DNA of 63,159 bases from an uncultured Clostridia bacterium (GTDB lineage Bacteria; Bacillota; Clostridia; Lachnospirales; CAMZNU01): positions 1 through 63,159 of the forward strand of contig CAMZNU010000004.1 of the NCBI GenBank assembly GCA_947313885.1, read 5' to 3'. Made by a program: the position numbers and the translations under genes. How positions within the stretch are numbered: position 1 is the stretch's first letter; the number at the start of each line of letters is the position of its first letter. A model generated the notes under the pieces. That model ran no database searches, had not been told where the DNA came from, and worked only from the letters and a program-made list of their open reading frames with translations. Below are positions 45,537-55,167 of this stretch, one piece after another.

Positions 45537-46466
45537 TTATATTTGTTTGCCTATACCTCTGTTTATAGGTATTACTTTTACTATGTATATATTTTTACTA
45601 TCTTTAAATTTTAGGTTTTTAACTTTTTTGTATTCTAGCACACCTTTAAATAACATGGTTACCCCTATTATAATATCTCCTAAAAAAATTTTTAAGACAA
45701 ATGCTGCTACACTACTATGATACGGACGCAATAATGTGAAATACATTATTAATAAAACTATGTTGCTTATTATTACACTTATTATTTCTGCATTTTTGAC
45801 ACGCTTTTTAGACGCTATGTATACTATTAAAAATATAGTTACAAAGGCTATTGTGTTTGAAATAAAAAAATTATTTTCTGCCATATATATATTTACATAT
45901 TCTATTAATTCTGTTAACCCCTCTATGCTTAACTCTAATATCGATGGATTTTTTACACTGTACAATATTATTTCTTTCCCTAATTCCATAATTCCTATAA
46001 CAAATACTCCTATAACAATTGGTGTTAACGCCGTTAATCCATAATACATCCCACTCACTATCGGTACGACAAATGGTACATTAAATAATATCCCAAGTAC
46101 TGTTAACATTACTATTACACTTTTTTTTGCAACCCTCGCATATATAAAAACTATCGATAGCCCTACAAATAAAAATATCATCGCTAAAATTATCATACTA
46201 CTCATCTGTAAAAATATATTAAACACTACCAATACATATACATGCGGTATCGATACTATAGAACTTATTACACTTAATGCTACTAAATAAATAAACCCAT
46301 TTAACCCTTCATACAAACTACTTATATTTTCTGCATTATGTCCTATTTTAAATATCATTCTGTATATTATTAAATATGCCACTATTTTTAACATGGGAAA
46401 AATTACTTTCTCATATTCACTAAATATATAACTTATTTTTAACCTCATGTTTTCCGTTTTATTCAT
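45537..46466 (-). CDS. Polytopic membrane protein upstream of cdaA
   Basis: About 309 residues with about eight hydrophobic helices (for example IFPMLKIVAYLIIYRMIF, VLVVFNIFLQMSSMIILAM, VIVMLTVLGILFNVPFVVPI and a C-terminal pair). I do not recognise a named family. The ATG at 46466 is favoured over 46481 because GGTG sits before it, and it overlaps the upstream gene by eight bases. It precedes cdaA by 13 bases, so it is in the same operon and may be linked to envelope or turgor control; this is inference from context. Confidence 0.7.
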   Translation of the reverse strand: MNKTENMRLKISYIFSEYEKVIFPMLKIVAYLIIYRMIFKIGHNAENISSLYEGLNGFIYLVALSVISSIVSIPHVYVLVVFNIFLQMSSMIILAMIFLFVGLSIVFIYARVAKKSVIVMLTVLGILFNVPFVVPIVSGMYYGLTALTPIVIGVFVIGIMELGKEIILYSVKNPSILELSIEGLTELIEYVNIYMAENNFFISNTIAFVTIFLIVYIASKKRVKNAEIISVIISNIVLLIMYFTLLRPYHSSVAAFVLKIFLGDIIIGVTMLFKGVLEYKKVKNLKFKDSKNIYIVKVIPINRGIGKQI

Positions 46467-46857
46467 TTTTGTCACCATCATCCATCTTATTTATAGAATT
46501 TAAAATTCTTGTGTACTTTTTTACATTTTTTTCTGCTATATCATATTCATTAGATTTTATTATGACTACTACTAACGTATATATCGCTAATATAATTAAT
46601 GCTATTACTACATATGTTGCACTCTCTTTTTTTATTAAATCCATATCTATAATTGCATCGTTTTCTAATATTAAAATCCCTACTTTAAATAAATATATTG
46701 TAAATAAAAATGTTATCATATAAATACTACTACTTGTTACCTCACGTCCTATGTAATCACTTTTAAAATATTTCACCATTTCTTTCTCCCTACTTCCATT
46801 TCCACTATCATATACACACGCTCTACTCATTTGCACTATTTTTTTTTTGTTTATCAT
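46459..46857 (-). CDS. Small two-helix membrane protein, first gene of the cdaA operon
   Basis: A 132-residue protein with an N-terminal soluble part containing FKSDYIGREV, two membrane helices (about residues 42-62 and 82-102) and a charged C-terminal tail ending in MDDGDKNE. Similar short proteins with an R/KSDYIG motif occur in Lachnospiraceae, but I know of no assigned function. AGGGGT precedes the ATG. It overlaps the next gene by eight bases. Confidence 0.7.
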   Translation of the reverse strand: MINKKKIVQMSRACVYDSGNGSREKEMVKYFKSDYIGREVTSSSIYMITFLFTIYLFKVGILILENDAIIDMDLIKKESATYVVIALIILAIYTLVVVIIKSNEYDIAEKNVKKYTRILNSINKMDDGDKNE

Positions 46858-46890
46858 ATTTTACCCCTATGTATATTAATTATTTTAATT

Positions 46891-46899
46891 ATTATATCA
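46891..46899 (-). promoter_or_regulatory. Extended -10 promoter of the cdaA operon
   Basis: On the minus strand TGATATAAT lies about 34 bases upstream of the first gene of the operon (46857), after the spoIIR terminator. It gives the operon its own promoter. Confidence 0.45.
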
Positions 46900-46956
46900 C
46901 AACATTTTACCCTTTAATATATTTTTATCAAAATCTATACACTCTTTATTTCAAAA

Positions 46957-46988
46957 AAAATAAAAGGTATTTTCATACCTTTTATTTA
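46957..46988 (-). terminator. Terminator after spoIIR
   Basis: AATAAAAGGTA and TACCTTTTATT (11 bp) with a six-base loop overlap the spoIIR stop. It separates spoIIR from the cdaA operon. Confidence 0.7.
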
Positions 46989-47633
46989 TCCTCTTTGAAA
47001 CATTTCTATTATTTTAAACTTCATTACATAACTAATGCTGTCTTTTGTTATTATTTTATAATTATCATCACCTATTATTTTCCTAAGCTCTTCATTTTTT
47101 ATTATCTCTTCTCTATCAACTGTCTCATCTACATAGCATAACGGTGGAAACATAATACACCACCAATTTTCTCCTACACTTTCTCCTATCTCTATTTTTA
47201 ACGATGTGTATTCTCCTTTTGGTAATGTTACATCTCCATATATTTTCGTCGGAAAATACGACTTACCTACATATACTTTTACTTCGTATTCATACCCCTC
47301 ATCTTCTATTATAGTTCTTACATACTTTTCTATTTCTTCTGTTTTTCTATTAAATTTCTCTAAACCATCCTCCCTGTTTTTAAACCCTTCTATATCTCCC
47401 CTAAATTTCTCCAATACTTTATCTTTTACTTTTAATTTTAAAATTTGATCTTCCTCTGCATTACTATTTGCTAATACATGAAATCTTATTACTTCCTCTG
47501 ATATTTCTTTTACCATCTCTCTTCCGTATACTTCTAATTCCACTGCTATTGTAATTATTATTCCTATTAATATAGATAGTATTATATATTGTCTCTCCTT
47601 TATATTTCCTATCCCTCTTATACTCTTTTTCAT
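46986..47633 (-). CDS. spoIIR: Stage II sporulation protein R
   Basis: A 215-residue exported signalling protein. An N-terminal membrane segment (about 15-30) is followed by the conserved IRFHVLANSNAEEDQILKLK, and the C-terminal part has GEYTSLKIEIG and GENWWCIMFPPLCY. In sporulating cells SpoIIR is made in the forespore and triggers SpoIIGA to process pro-sigma E in the mother cell. GGGGG before the ATG serves as ribosome binding site. It is a single-gene unit between the FliK-like gene and the cdaA operon. Confidence 0.93.
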   Translation of the reverse strand: MKKSIRGIGNIKERQYIILSILIGIIITIAVELEVYGREMVKEISEEVIRFHVLANSNAEEDQILKLKVKDKVLEKFRGDIEGFKNREDGLEKFNRKTEEIEKYVRTIIEDEGYEYEVKVYVGKSYFPTKIYGDVTLPKGEYTSLKIEIGESVGENWWCIMFPPLCYVDETVDREEIIKNEELRKIIGDDNYKIITKDSISYVMKFKIIEMFQRG

Positions 47634-47698
47634 TTTATTTCCCCCTTTTTATTATTTTCATTATTGCCAAAAGGAAAATATTTTATACATTTTTTAGG

Positions 47699-49312
47699 TT
47701 ATATCTTTATATCTACATTGTTATCCCCTATTTCTTCCACTAATACTTTTTCTTCATCTATTATTGTAAAACCTGTTTCACTTTTCACCGTTGTTATACT
47801 CTCTACATTATATCCATATACCTCTAACATCTTATATAACTTGTTTTTTTCCTTCTCAATTACTTCTCTTACATCATCTTTTTTTATTCTAAATTGTATG
47901 TTTACTTTATTATCTCTTTTCCTAACATAACTCTCTACTAATCCTAACTTATTCATATTTAAACTTATTAATGCCGTCATATCTCCTTTCTTATTTTTAT
48001 TTTTACTTTTACCTTTAAACATTATTATTTCTAAATCTACTTTCTTTCCCTGTACATCTACAGGTATTTGAACATAACTACCTTCTTTTACTAAATTAAT
48101 AAATTCTAATTTTTCTTTTATACCTTCTACCTGCTTAACTATTTTTTCTATACCTTCTTCCTTACCTTTTACTTTCTCTAATATCTCATTTACTTTTCTA
48201 TACTGATCCTCTATCTTTTCTTTTACCTCTTCTTTATTTAATCTATTTATATTTATTCTACCTTCTTTATTTTTTACCGCATTTTTAACTATTTTAACTA
48301 ACTCTTCTTTATCTACATATTCTAATAACTTAAAAATATTTTTTATCTCTAACCCTGACTTTATTATTTTTTTTACTTCATCATTTTTATCCCCTTCTAT
48401 TTCTTCTTTTATTAATTTTGTAATAGCTTTCTTTACATCTTCTACATCCTTTTTATTTTTATTCATAATTTCTACAGTTTGATTTTTTTTATCCCCTCCT
48501 ACATCTGTCATTAAACCTTTTTTTATTTCACTCTTATCTCCTTCTTCTCTTCTCTTTGTTCCTTTTATCATTTTCTCTAACTCATTATATATATCTCTTT
48601 CTTTTATAATTTCTTTTATTATATTTACTACGTTACTTTTATTTATTTCTATCCTTTCACTACCTTTTAATATAGTTTCTAATTGTTTTTTTATCTCACT
48701 TTCTTCTAATTTTTTTATTTCTTTTTCAAGACTTGTTATCTCTTCTTCTATATTCACTTCCTTTTTGCTATACTTATCAAGATTAATAACATTTTTTATG
48801 TTTATATCTATTTTGTGTTTTAACAAAAATGTTTCAACATTTTTATTTTCTACTTTTATATCTTTACTTTTTAATATTTTTATTATTCTATTTAAATCTC
48901 TTATCATCTCTTTTGTTATAGGTAACTTGTTCTCTATTAACTTATTGCATATTTCTACATTCTCCTCACTTTTTATTACCCCTAATTCCTTTAATGCATT
49001 TTTGACCTTACTATCATCTTTTATATCACCTATTACTTCTTTCATTTTTAATACGCCATTTTCTACATATACTTCAAATGTTTTATAATCCCCTAACTTA
49101 ACTCCTTTACTTTGACTCTTCCCTCTTATTTCTTCACCATCTACTGTTTTTATTTTTACTATTTCACCTTTGATTTCGATTACTTCTCCTTTTAATATTC
49201 CTACCTTTCCTTCCTTTACCTTCACGCCATCTTTATTTTTATTTTTTAAACTTTTTAACATCTCTCCTGTTGTGTATTTTATTTTTTCATTGTTTTCCCT
49301 TTTTATTTCCAT
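47699..49312 (-). CDS. Lys/Glu-rich protein with FliK-like C-terminal domain
   Basis: A 537-residue protein whose first 400 residues are strongly charged, low-complexity and helical, rich in Lys, Glu and Ile. The last 130 residues read YVQIPVDVQGKKVDLEIIMFK, TALISLNMNKLGLVESYVRKR and LYKMLEVYGYNVESI. This resembles the C-terminal domain of flagellar hook-length control proteins (QIPL, then L-x-x-LG-V, then L-x-x-x-L-x-x-x-G). No other flagellar gene is nearby, so the role is uncertain. GAGG precedes the ATG. Confidence 0.65.
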   Translation of the reverse strand: MEIKRENNEKIKYTTGEMLKSLKNKNKDGVKVKEGKVGILKGEVIEIKGEIVKIKTVDGEEIRGKSQSKGVKLGDYKTFEVYVENGVLKMKEVIGDIKDDSKVKNALKELGVIKSEENVEICNKLIENKLPITKEMIRDLNRIIKILKSKDIKVENKNVETFLLKHKIDINIKNVINLDKYSKKEVNIEEEITSLEKEIKKLEESEIKKQLETILKGSERIEINKSNVVNIIKEIIKERDIYNELEKMIKGTKRREEGDKSEIKKGLMTDVGGDKKNQTVEIMNKNKKDVEDVKKAITKLIKEEIEGDKNDEVKKIIKSGLEIKNIFKLLEYVDKEELVKIVKNAVKNKEGRININRLNKEEVKEKIEDQYRKVNEILEKVKGKEEGIEKIVKQVEGIKEKLEFINLVKEGSYVQIPVDVQGKKVDLEIIMFKGKSKNKNKKGDMTALISLNMNKLGLVESYVRKRDNKVNIQFRIKKDDVREVIEKEKNKLYKMLEVYGYNVESITTVKSETGFTIIDEEKVLVEEIGDNNVDIKI

Positions 49313-49405
49313 ATCATTACCTCACATTATTTTTTCATATAATCGCTATTTTTTTCATATATTTATTATACATTATTTTTATTCTTTATTTTAGGAGGCT
49401 TAACT

Positions 49406-49822
49406 ATGAACGATTTTGACAACGATAAACTTAACTCTATTCTATCTAATTGTATAGATGACGCTTTAATTCAAAAACATATTATTTCTCAACTAATACC
49501 TATTGCTAAAACACCTTACGATAGCAAAATGCTAAGATCTATCCATCTCACTACCACTAAACATGTTAATATACTTATTAAAATGTATTTGGATTCTTCT
49601 TATAATCATTCCTACGAGCCTAAAATTAAATATAATGATCTTATAGGTTCTTTTGACGATAATTTACGCGATTTGTTTTCTACATCTTTCGAACACACTT
49701 GTATATACAGATACCTTTATTCATCATCTCATTCTTACGAACATAAAGACCTTTTGTTTGAAATTTTTACTGACAACCAATGTATTTCTACAAAACTATC
49801 TTATCTAATCAATGCTCACTAA
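49406..49822 (+). CDS. Small helical protein, possibly ferritin-like
   Basis: A 138-residue protein predicted to be four helices. Pairs such as HTCIY in helix 3 and a C-terminal segment LLFEIFTDNQCISTKLSYLIN resemble the helix layout of short ferritin-like proteins that end with E-x-x-H motifs. The usual ligand His at the last motif is not present (DNQC instead of D-E-x-x-H), so metal binding is doubtful. AGGAGG precedes the ATG. It lies upstream of a two-component system with a separate promoter. Confidence 0.55.
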   Translation: MNDFDNDKLNSILSNCIDDALIQKHIISQLIPIAKTPYDSKMLRSIHLTTTKHVNILIKMYLDSSYNHSYEPKIKYNDLIGSFDDNLRDLFSTSFEHTCIYRYLYSSSHSYEHKDLLFEIFTDNQCISTKLSYLINAH

Positions 49823-49838
49823 ATATTTTTACTTAAAT

Positions 49839-49867
49839 TTGACATATTTAAATCATATTTATATAAT
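49839..49867 (+). promoter_or_regulatory. Consensus sigma-A promoter of the two-component system
   Basis: TTGACA at 49839-49844 and TATAAT at 49862-49867 are separated by exactly 17 bases, a perfect housekeeping promoter, 37 bases before the response-regulator ATG. Confidence 0.8.
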
Positions 49868-49903
49868 TCTTTTATGATAATATATTATAAAGGAGTGATT
49901 CAT

Positions 49904-50587
49904 ATGAACAAACTTATATATATAGCTGATGATGATTCAAACATTTGTAACTTACTTAAAACTTCTCTTATAAACGAAAATTATAATGTAGAAGTTTTTT
50001 TTGATGGAAAAAAACTTTTAGACGCCTTTGTTTCAAAACCTTGTGATATCATTTTAACCGATATTATGATGCCTAACATGAACGGGTATGAACTTTGTAA
50101 AAATATTCGCAAACTTAGCAACGTCCCAATTATTATGCTATCTGCTAAAGATGAAGAAATTGATAAAATACTTGGTCTTGAATTAGGTAGTGATGATTAC
50201 TTATCTAAACCTTTTAGTTTACGTGAAGTTACTATTAAAGTTAAAAATATTCTTAGGCGTACTTCTTCTATACCTGATACTATTTCTAATAACATTTTAA
50301 CTTCCAAAAATTTAAAACTAAATAAAACTAACCGCGAAATTTTTATTAATGATACTTTATTTTCTACAACTACTAAAGAATATAATCTCCTTGAACTACT
50401 TATAGAAAATAAAAACAAAGCTTTTTCTAGAGAAGTTATTATTAACAACGTTTGGGGTTATGACTATTATGGCGACACGAGACAAGTTGACCATCTTATT
50501 AAACGTTTACGTAAAAAAATGCTCCTCGCCGATTCCCTTTGTAAAATTGAAACTATTTGGGGCTTTGGCTATAAGGTAACTGACTAA
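49904..50587 (+). CDS. OmpR/PhoB-family response regulator
   Basis: A 227-residue regulator. The receiver domain (1-115) has the acidic pair D9/D10, phosphoacceptor D53 in LTDIMMPNM, and Lys in LSKPFSLRE. A winged-helix DNA-binding domain (about 130-225) includes NVWGYDYYGDTRQVDHLIKRLRKK. The frame opens at 49874, but AAGGAG is spaced for the ATG at 49904. The stop overlaps the kinase start by one base, showing translational coupling. Target genes are unknown. Confidence 0.93.
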   Translation: MNKLIYIADDDSNICNLLKTSLINENYNVEVFFDGKKLLDAFVSKPCDIILTDIMMPNMNGYELCKNIRKLSNVPIIMLSAKDEEIDKILGLELGSDDYLSKPFSLREVTIKVKNILRRTSSIPDTISNNILTSKNLKLNKTNREIFINDTLFSTTTKEYNLLELLIENKNKAFSREVIINNVWGYDYYGDTRQVDHLIKRLRKKMLLADSLCKIETIWGFGYKVTD

Positions 50588-51963
50588 TGAAAGCCGTTAA
50601 TAAACTTTTAGCTATTCAAGTCGCATCTACTATATCTATTTTGTCTCTAGTCGCTTTGATCGTAATTATAAGCACTAATAAATATATAGAAAGTAATTTT
50701 GCTAACGATTTATTTTATGAACACATACTTTTTGAAATAGAACTTATTAATTCTACTAATCTTAATAAAAAAAATTTAAATAATAAGCCCCGTATGGAAC
50801 GTATGCGGAATTCTATGGATCATATGTCCCGCAATACTAAATCACCATTTAATAGAGATATCGCTAAAAATGTTATTAGTTTTGCTATACCCTATGATGG
50901 TATTAATATTATTTATTTTTCAAATACTAGTTTTTCTTTAAATACTGACGATATTAAACTTTTTTATAATGCACCATTAAATGCAATATCTAAAATTACT
51001 ATTGATAACGTTAATTATCTTACCGTTACAACTAAAGTTGATAATTTAATAGCAACTACTTTATTACCAACTAACTATGTTTCTTCTTTTATGTTTCCTA
51101 TTTTTATTGTTTTTGCAGGTCTTTTGCTAATAATCGCTTTTGCATCTTCTGTAACTACTTTTTTTGCGCAAAGAATTATTACAAAACCTATAAACATTTT
51201 AATTGACACTACTAAAGAAATTGGTAATAAAAATTTTGATTACAAAGCTTTAATTACTACTAATGATGAATTTTATACCCTTGCATCATCTATTAATAAA
51301 ATGTCTGATAATCTTAAAGAAAAAGATTTAGAACAGAAAAAGTTTTATGAAAACCTTTCCCATGAAATTAAAACTCCGATTACTGTTATTAGTGGATATG
51401 CCCAAGGTATTCGTTCTGGTATTATGGATAATGATTCTTTAGATATTATTGTTGATGAATGTAATAAACTTAAAAAACAAGTAGAAGATATTATTTATTT
51501 AAGTAAACTAGATACTATTAAAGATAATTATAATTTCAAAAATATAGATATTAATAACATCATAGGCTCTTCTCTTAATAGCCTTGAAAGTATTATAATT
51601 TTAAAAGACATCGATATTATATTTGAACCTTCTACTACTATTTTTTCTCATGTTGACGAAGAAAAGTTTTCTAAAGTAATTGTTAATATTCTTTCCAATT
51701 GTATTAAATACACTAAAAATACTATTACCATTACTAGCGAATACAATAACAACGATGTTATTATTAAAATTTTTGATAATGGTAATGGATTTAATAATGA
51801 TATTTTACAAAACCCTTTTTCTGGCAACATCATTGGCGAAAAAGGTGGTAGTGGTGTTGGACTTACTATTATTAAAAAAATTATTGACTCTCATAATAGT
51901 CGTATTTTTATAAATAATAATGATGATGGCGGTGCTATATATACTATAGTTCTAAAACAATAA
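50587..51963 (+). CDS. Sensor histidine kinase
   Basis: A 458-residue membrane kinase. Two helices (about 7-29 and 170-192) enclose an extracellular domain of about 140 residues. A HAMP linker (about 193-245) leads to the HisKA domain with phosphoacceptor His259 in NLSHEIKTP, then an ATPase domain with NCIKYT (N box), DNGNGF (G1) and GEKGGSGVGL (G2). All catalytic motifs are intact. It should phosphorylate the upstream regulator in response to an unknown envelope signal. Confidence 0.93.
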   Translation: MKAVNKLLAIQVASTISILSLVALIVIISTNKYIESNFANDLFYEHILFEIELINSTNLNKKNLNNKPRMERMRNSMDHMSRNTKSPFNRDIAKNVISFAIPYDGINIIYFSNTSFSLNTDDIKLFYNAPLNAISKITIDNVNYLTVTTKVDNLIATTLLPTNYVSSFMFPIFIVFAGLLLIIAFASSVTTFFAQRIITKPINILIDTTKEIGNKNFDYKALITTNDEFYTLASSINKMSDNLKEKDLEQKKFYENLSHEIKTPITVISGYAQGIRSGIMDNDSLDIIVDECNKLKKQVEDIIYLSKLDTIKDNYNFKNIDINNIIGSSLNSLESIIILKDIDIIFEPSTTIFSHVDEEKFSKVIVNILSNCIKYTKNTITITSEYNNNDVIIKIFDNGNGFNNDILQNPFSGNIIGEKGGSGVGLTIIKKIIDSHNSRIFINNNDDGGAIYTIVLKQ

Positions 51964-51994
51964 GCAAATTTGTAACATTATCTTATTATTACGC

Positions 51995-52030
51995 AAATAA
52001 AAAACCACCTTTAAAGGTGGTTTTTTATTT
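51995..52030. terminator. Bidirectional terminator, kinase / ileS
   Basis: A perfect 36-base palindrome, AAATAAAAAACCACCTTT joined directly to its complement, lies between the convergent kinase and ileS genes and can end both. Confidence 0.9.
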
Positions 52031-52035
52031 ACTTT

Positions 52036-55000
52036 TTATTTTTCTACAGAAATTTTAACAGCTTCACCATTTATATCCCATACTTTACTATTTTTAAATT
52101 GGTTAGATGTACTGATTTCTAACGCTAATACTTCGTTTTTTATTAATTCTTTATTTTTATTAACTATATTTTCTATTTTTTTGTTTTCTAATATTGATAT
52201 TTTAACTTTATCTAATATATCAAAATCTAACTCTTTTCGCATCGTTTGCACTTTACTTATTACTTCTCTTACAAATCCTTCTTCTAATAACTCATCTGTT
52301 AAATCTGTTTTTAATACTACTGTTACTCCTTTATTTGTTTCTGCTACGTATCCTTCTTGTTGTTCTACTGCTACTAATACATCTTCTAGTTTTAATGTTA
52401 TTTCTTCTTCTTTTATTTTAAACGTTACTCCGCCATTTTCTAATTTATCCATAAACGTTCCATCTTGTTCTTTTAAATATTTACTTATTTCCCCTACTAA
52501 TTTTCCGTACTTAGGTCCTACTGTTTTTAATTGTGGTTTAAACGAATATGTCGTGTACTTACTCGTATCTTCTACAAATTTTATTTCTTTTATATTTAAT
52601 TCATCTTTTATTATTTCTAAATATGATGATTCTATTTCTTTTTCTATTTTTACATACATTTCACCTATTGGCTGTCTATTTTTTATATTTGCTACATTTC
52701 TCGCTGTTCTTCCTACCATTACTACGCTTAATACTTTTTCCATCTCTTCTTCTAATTTTTTATTTATATATTGTTTTTCGCTTTTTGGATAATCCGCTAG
52801 ATGTACACTTTCTTTCTCATCTTTTTCTACACTTAACGTTAAGTTTCTATATATTTCTTCTGACATAAACGGTATAAATGGCGCTGATAATTTACTTAAC
52901 TGTGTTAAACATTTATACAGTGTTAAATATGCATTAACTTTATCTTCTTCCATTCCTTTTGCCCAAAAACGTTCTCTACTTCTTCTTACGTACCAATTTG
53001 ATAAGTCGTCTACAAACTCTACCATCTTTCTCGATGGCTCTACTAATTTATAATTATTTAAACTATCATCTACAAATTCTATTAACGTATTTAATTTTGA
53101 TAATATCCATCTATCCATTTCATTTAATTTATTTAATTCTAATTTATGTTCCGCTGGATTGAACTTATCTATATTCGCATACATTATATAAAATGCATAT
53201 GTGTTCCACAACGTACCCATAAATTTTCTTTGCCCCTCTGCTACCGCTTCATCTGAATATCTAGATGGTAACCATGGTGACGAATTTGAATAAAAATACC
53301 ATCTTATCGCATCTGCTCCGTGGCTTTCTAAAATTTCAAAAGGATCTACTACATTCCCTTTTGACTTAGACATTTTTTTACCTTCTTTATCTTGAACGTG
53401 TCCTAATACTATTACATTTTCATACGGTGCTTTATCAAACAATAACGTCGATATTGCCATTAACGTATAAAACCATCCTCTCGTTTGGTCAACACCTTCT
53501 GAAATGAAATTTGCTGGGAAATTTCTCTCAAATATATCTTTATTTTCAAATGGATAATGCCATTGTGCAAAAGGCATACTACCAGAGTCAAACCATGCAT
53601 CTATAACTTCTGGTATTCTATTCATCTCTTTATTACACTTATCACATTTTAATTTTATTTTATCTATATACGGTTTGTGTAATTCTACATCACCTTCTAA
53701 ATTTGTAGCCATTTCTTTTAACTCTGCTACACTTCCTACCATATGTCTATGTCCACAACTACATTCCCATATCGGTAACGGCGTTCCCCAATATCTCTCT
53801 CTTGATAAACTCCAATCTATTACTCCTTCTAAGAAATTTCCAAATCTTCCTTTCTTAACAGTTTCTGGCATCCAATTTACCGTATCATTGTTTTTTACTA
53901 AGTTATCTCTTACTTTTGTCATCTCTATAAACCATGATTGACGTCCATAATACAATAACGGTGTGTCGCATCTCCAACAAAACGGATAGTTATGCGTATA
54001 CTTCTCCGACTTAAATAAAACTCCTCTAACTTTTAAATCTTTTACTATTGGTAAATCTGCGTCTTTTACAAACATACCTTTATAATCTACTGCCTCATCT
54101 TTAAATTTACCTTCTTCATCTACTAATTGTACAAATGGTAAACCGTACACTTTTCCTATTCTTGCATCTTCTTCACCAAATGCTGGTGCTGAATGCACAA
54201 TTCCCGTTCCATCTGTTAATGTTACATAATCATCACAACAAACATAATATGCTTTTTCATGTTCACTTATTTTTGCATAGTTAAATAACGGTTCATATTG
54301 TACATGCTCAAGTTCTATTCCTTTAAATTTTTCTAGTATTTCTACATCTTCTCCTAAAACTTTATTTATTAATTCCGTCGCTAATATATATATTTCATCT
54401 TCAACTTTTACTTTAGCATATTCTTCATTACCATTAACTATTAATGCAACATTAGACGGTAACGTCCACGGCGTCGTCGTCCATGCTAAAAAATATTCAT
54501 TTTCTTTATCTTTTAATTTAAATTTAACTGTCGCTGATAAATCTTTTGTTTCTTTATATCCTTGGGCTACTTCATGACTAGATAAACTCGTCCCACATCT
54601 TGGGCAATACGGCACTACTTTATGACCTTTATATATTAAATCCTTATTCCATATTTCTTTTAATGCCCACCATACTGATTCTATATAATCATTTTCATAA
54701 GTAACATATGGTTCTTTCATATCTACTGAAAATCCTACTTTTTCACTCATGTCTTCCCATATGCCTTCATATTTCCATACACTTTCTTTACACTTTTCCA
54801 CAAACTCACCTATACCATAATTCTCTATTTGTGGCTTACCATTTATTCCTAATTGTTTTTCTACCGCTAATTCTACTGGTAGACCATGGGTATCCCATCC
54901 CGCTTTTCTTAATACATCATATCCTTTCATCGTTTTATATCTTGGTATTATATCTTTTATCGCTCTTGTTAATATATGTCCTACATGTGGTAGTCCATTT

Positions 55001-55149
55001 GCTGTTGGTGGTCCATCGTAAAAAGTAAACGGCTCTCCCCCTTTTCTTAATTGTACTGATTTTTTAAATATTTCATTTTCTTTCCAATATTTTAACGTCG
55101 TAGCTTCTCTTTCAACAAAATTTAATTTTGTGTTTACTGGTCTATACAT
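52036..55149 (-). CDS. ileS: Isoleucyl-tRNA synthetase, long form
   Basis: A 1037-residue class I synthetase. The HIGH-type motif is PHVGH in GPPTANGLPHVGHILTR near residue 55, and KMSKS (GKKMSKSKGN) lies near 600. CP1 editing domain, WWALKEIWNKDLIYKG and an anticodon-binding domain are present, and CPRCGTSLS and CDKCNKE add Cys motifs. The length (about 1040) and this motif form match the eukaryote-like IleS2 clade rather than the 920-residue E. coli type. A T-box leader lies upstream. Confidence 0.95.
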   Translation of the reverse strand: MYRPVNTKLNFVEREATTLKYWKENEIFKKSVQLRKGGEPFTFYDGPPTANGLPHVGHILTRAIKDIIPRYKTMKGYDVLRKAGWDTHGLPVELAVEKQLGINGKPQIENYGIGEFVEKCKESVWKYEGIWEDMSEKVGFSVDMKEPYVTYENDYIESVWWALKEIWNKDLIYKGHKVVPYCPRCGTSLSSHEVAQGYKETKDLSATVKFKLKDKENEYFLAWTTTPWTLPSNVALIVNGNEEYAKVKVEDEIYILATELINKVLGEDVEILEKFKGIELEHVQYEPLFNYAKISEHEKAYYVCCDDYVTLTDGTGIVHSAPAFGEEDARIGKVYGLPFVQLVDEEGKFKDEAVDYKGMFVKDADLPIVKDLKVRGVLFKSEKYTHNYPFCWRCDTPLLYYGRQSWFIEMTKVRDNLVKNNDTVNWMPETVKKGRFGNFLEGVIDWSLSRERYWGTPLPIWECSCGHRHMVGSVAELKEMATNLEGDVELHKPYIDKIKLKCDKCNKEMNRIPEVIDAWFDSGSMPFAQWHYPFENKDIFERNFPANFISEGVDQTRGWFYTLMAISTLLFDKAPYENVIVLGHVQDKEGKKMSKSKGNVVDPFEILESHGADAIRWYFYSNSSPWLPSRYSDEAVAEGQRKFMGTLWNTYAFYIMYANIDKFNPAEHKLELNKLNEMDRWILSKLNTLIEFVDDSLNNYKLVEPSRKMVEFVDDLSNWYVRRSRERFWAKGMEEDKVNAYLTLYKCLTQLSKLSAPFIPFMSEEIYRNLTLSVEKDEKESVHLADYPKSEKQYINKKLEEEMEKVLSVVMVGRTARNVANIKNRQPIGEMYVKIEKEIESSYLEIIKDELNIKEIKFVEDTSKYTTYSFKPQLKTVGPKYGKLVGEISKYLKEQDGTFMDKLENGGVTFKIKEEEITLKLEDVLVAVEQQEGYVAETNKGVTVVLKTDLTDELLEEGFVREVISKVQTMRKELDFDILDKVKISILENKKIENIVNKNKELIKNEVLALEISTSNQFKNSKVWDINGEAVKISVEK

Positions 55150-55167
55150 ATTTTTTTCCTCCCTAAA

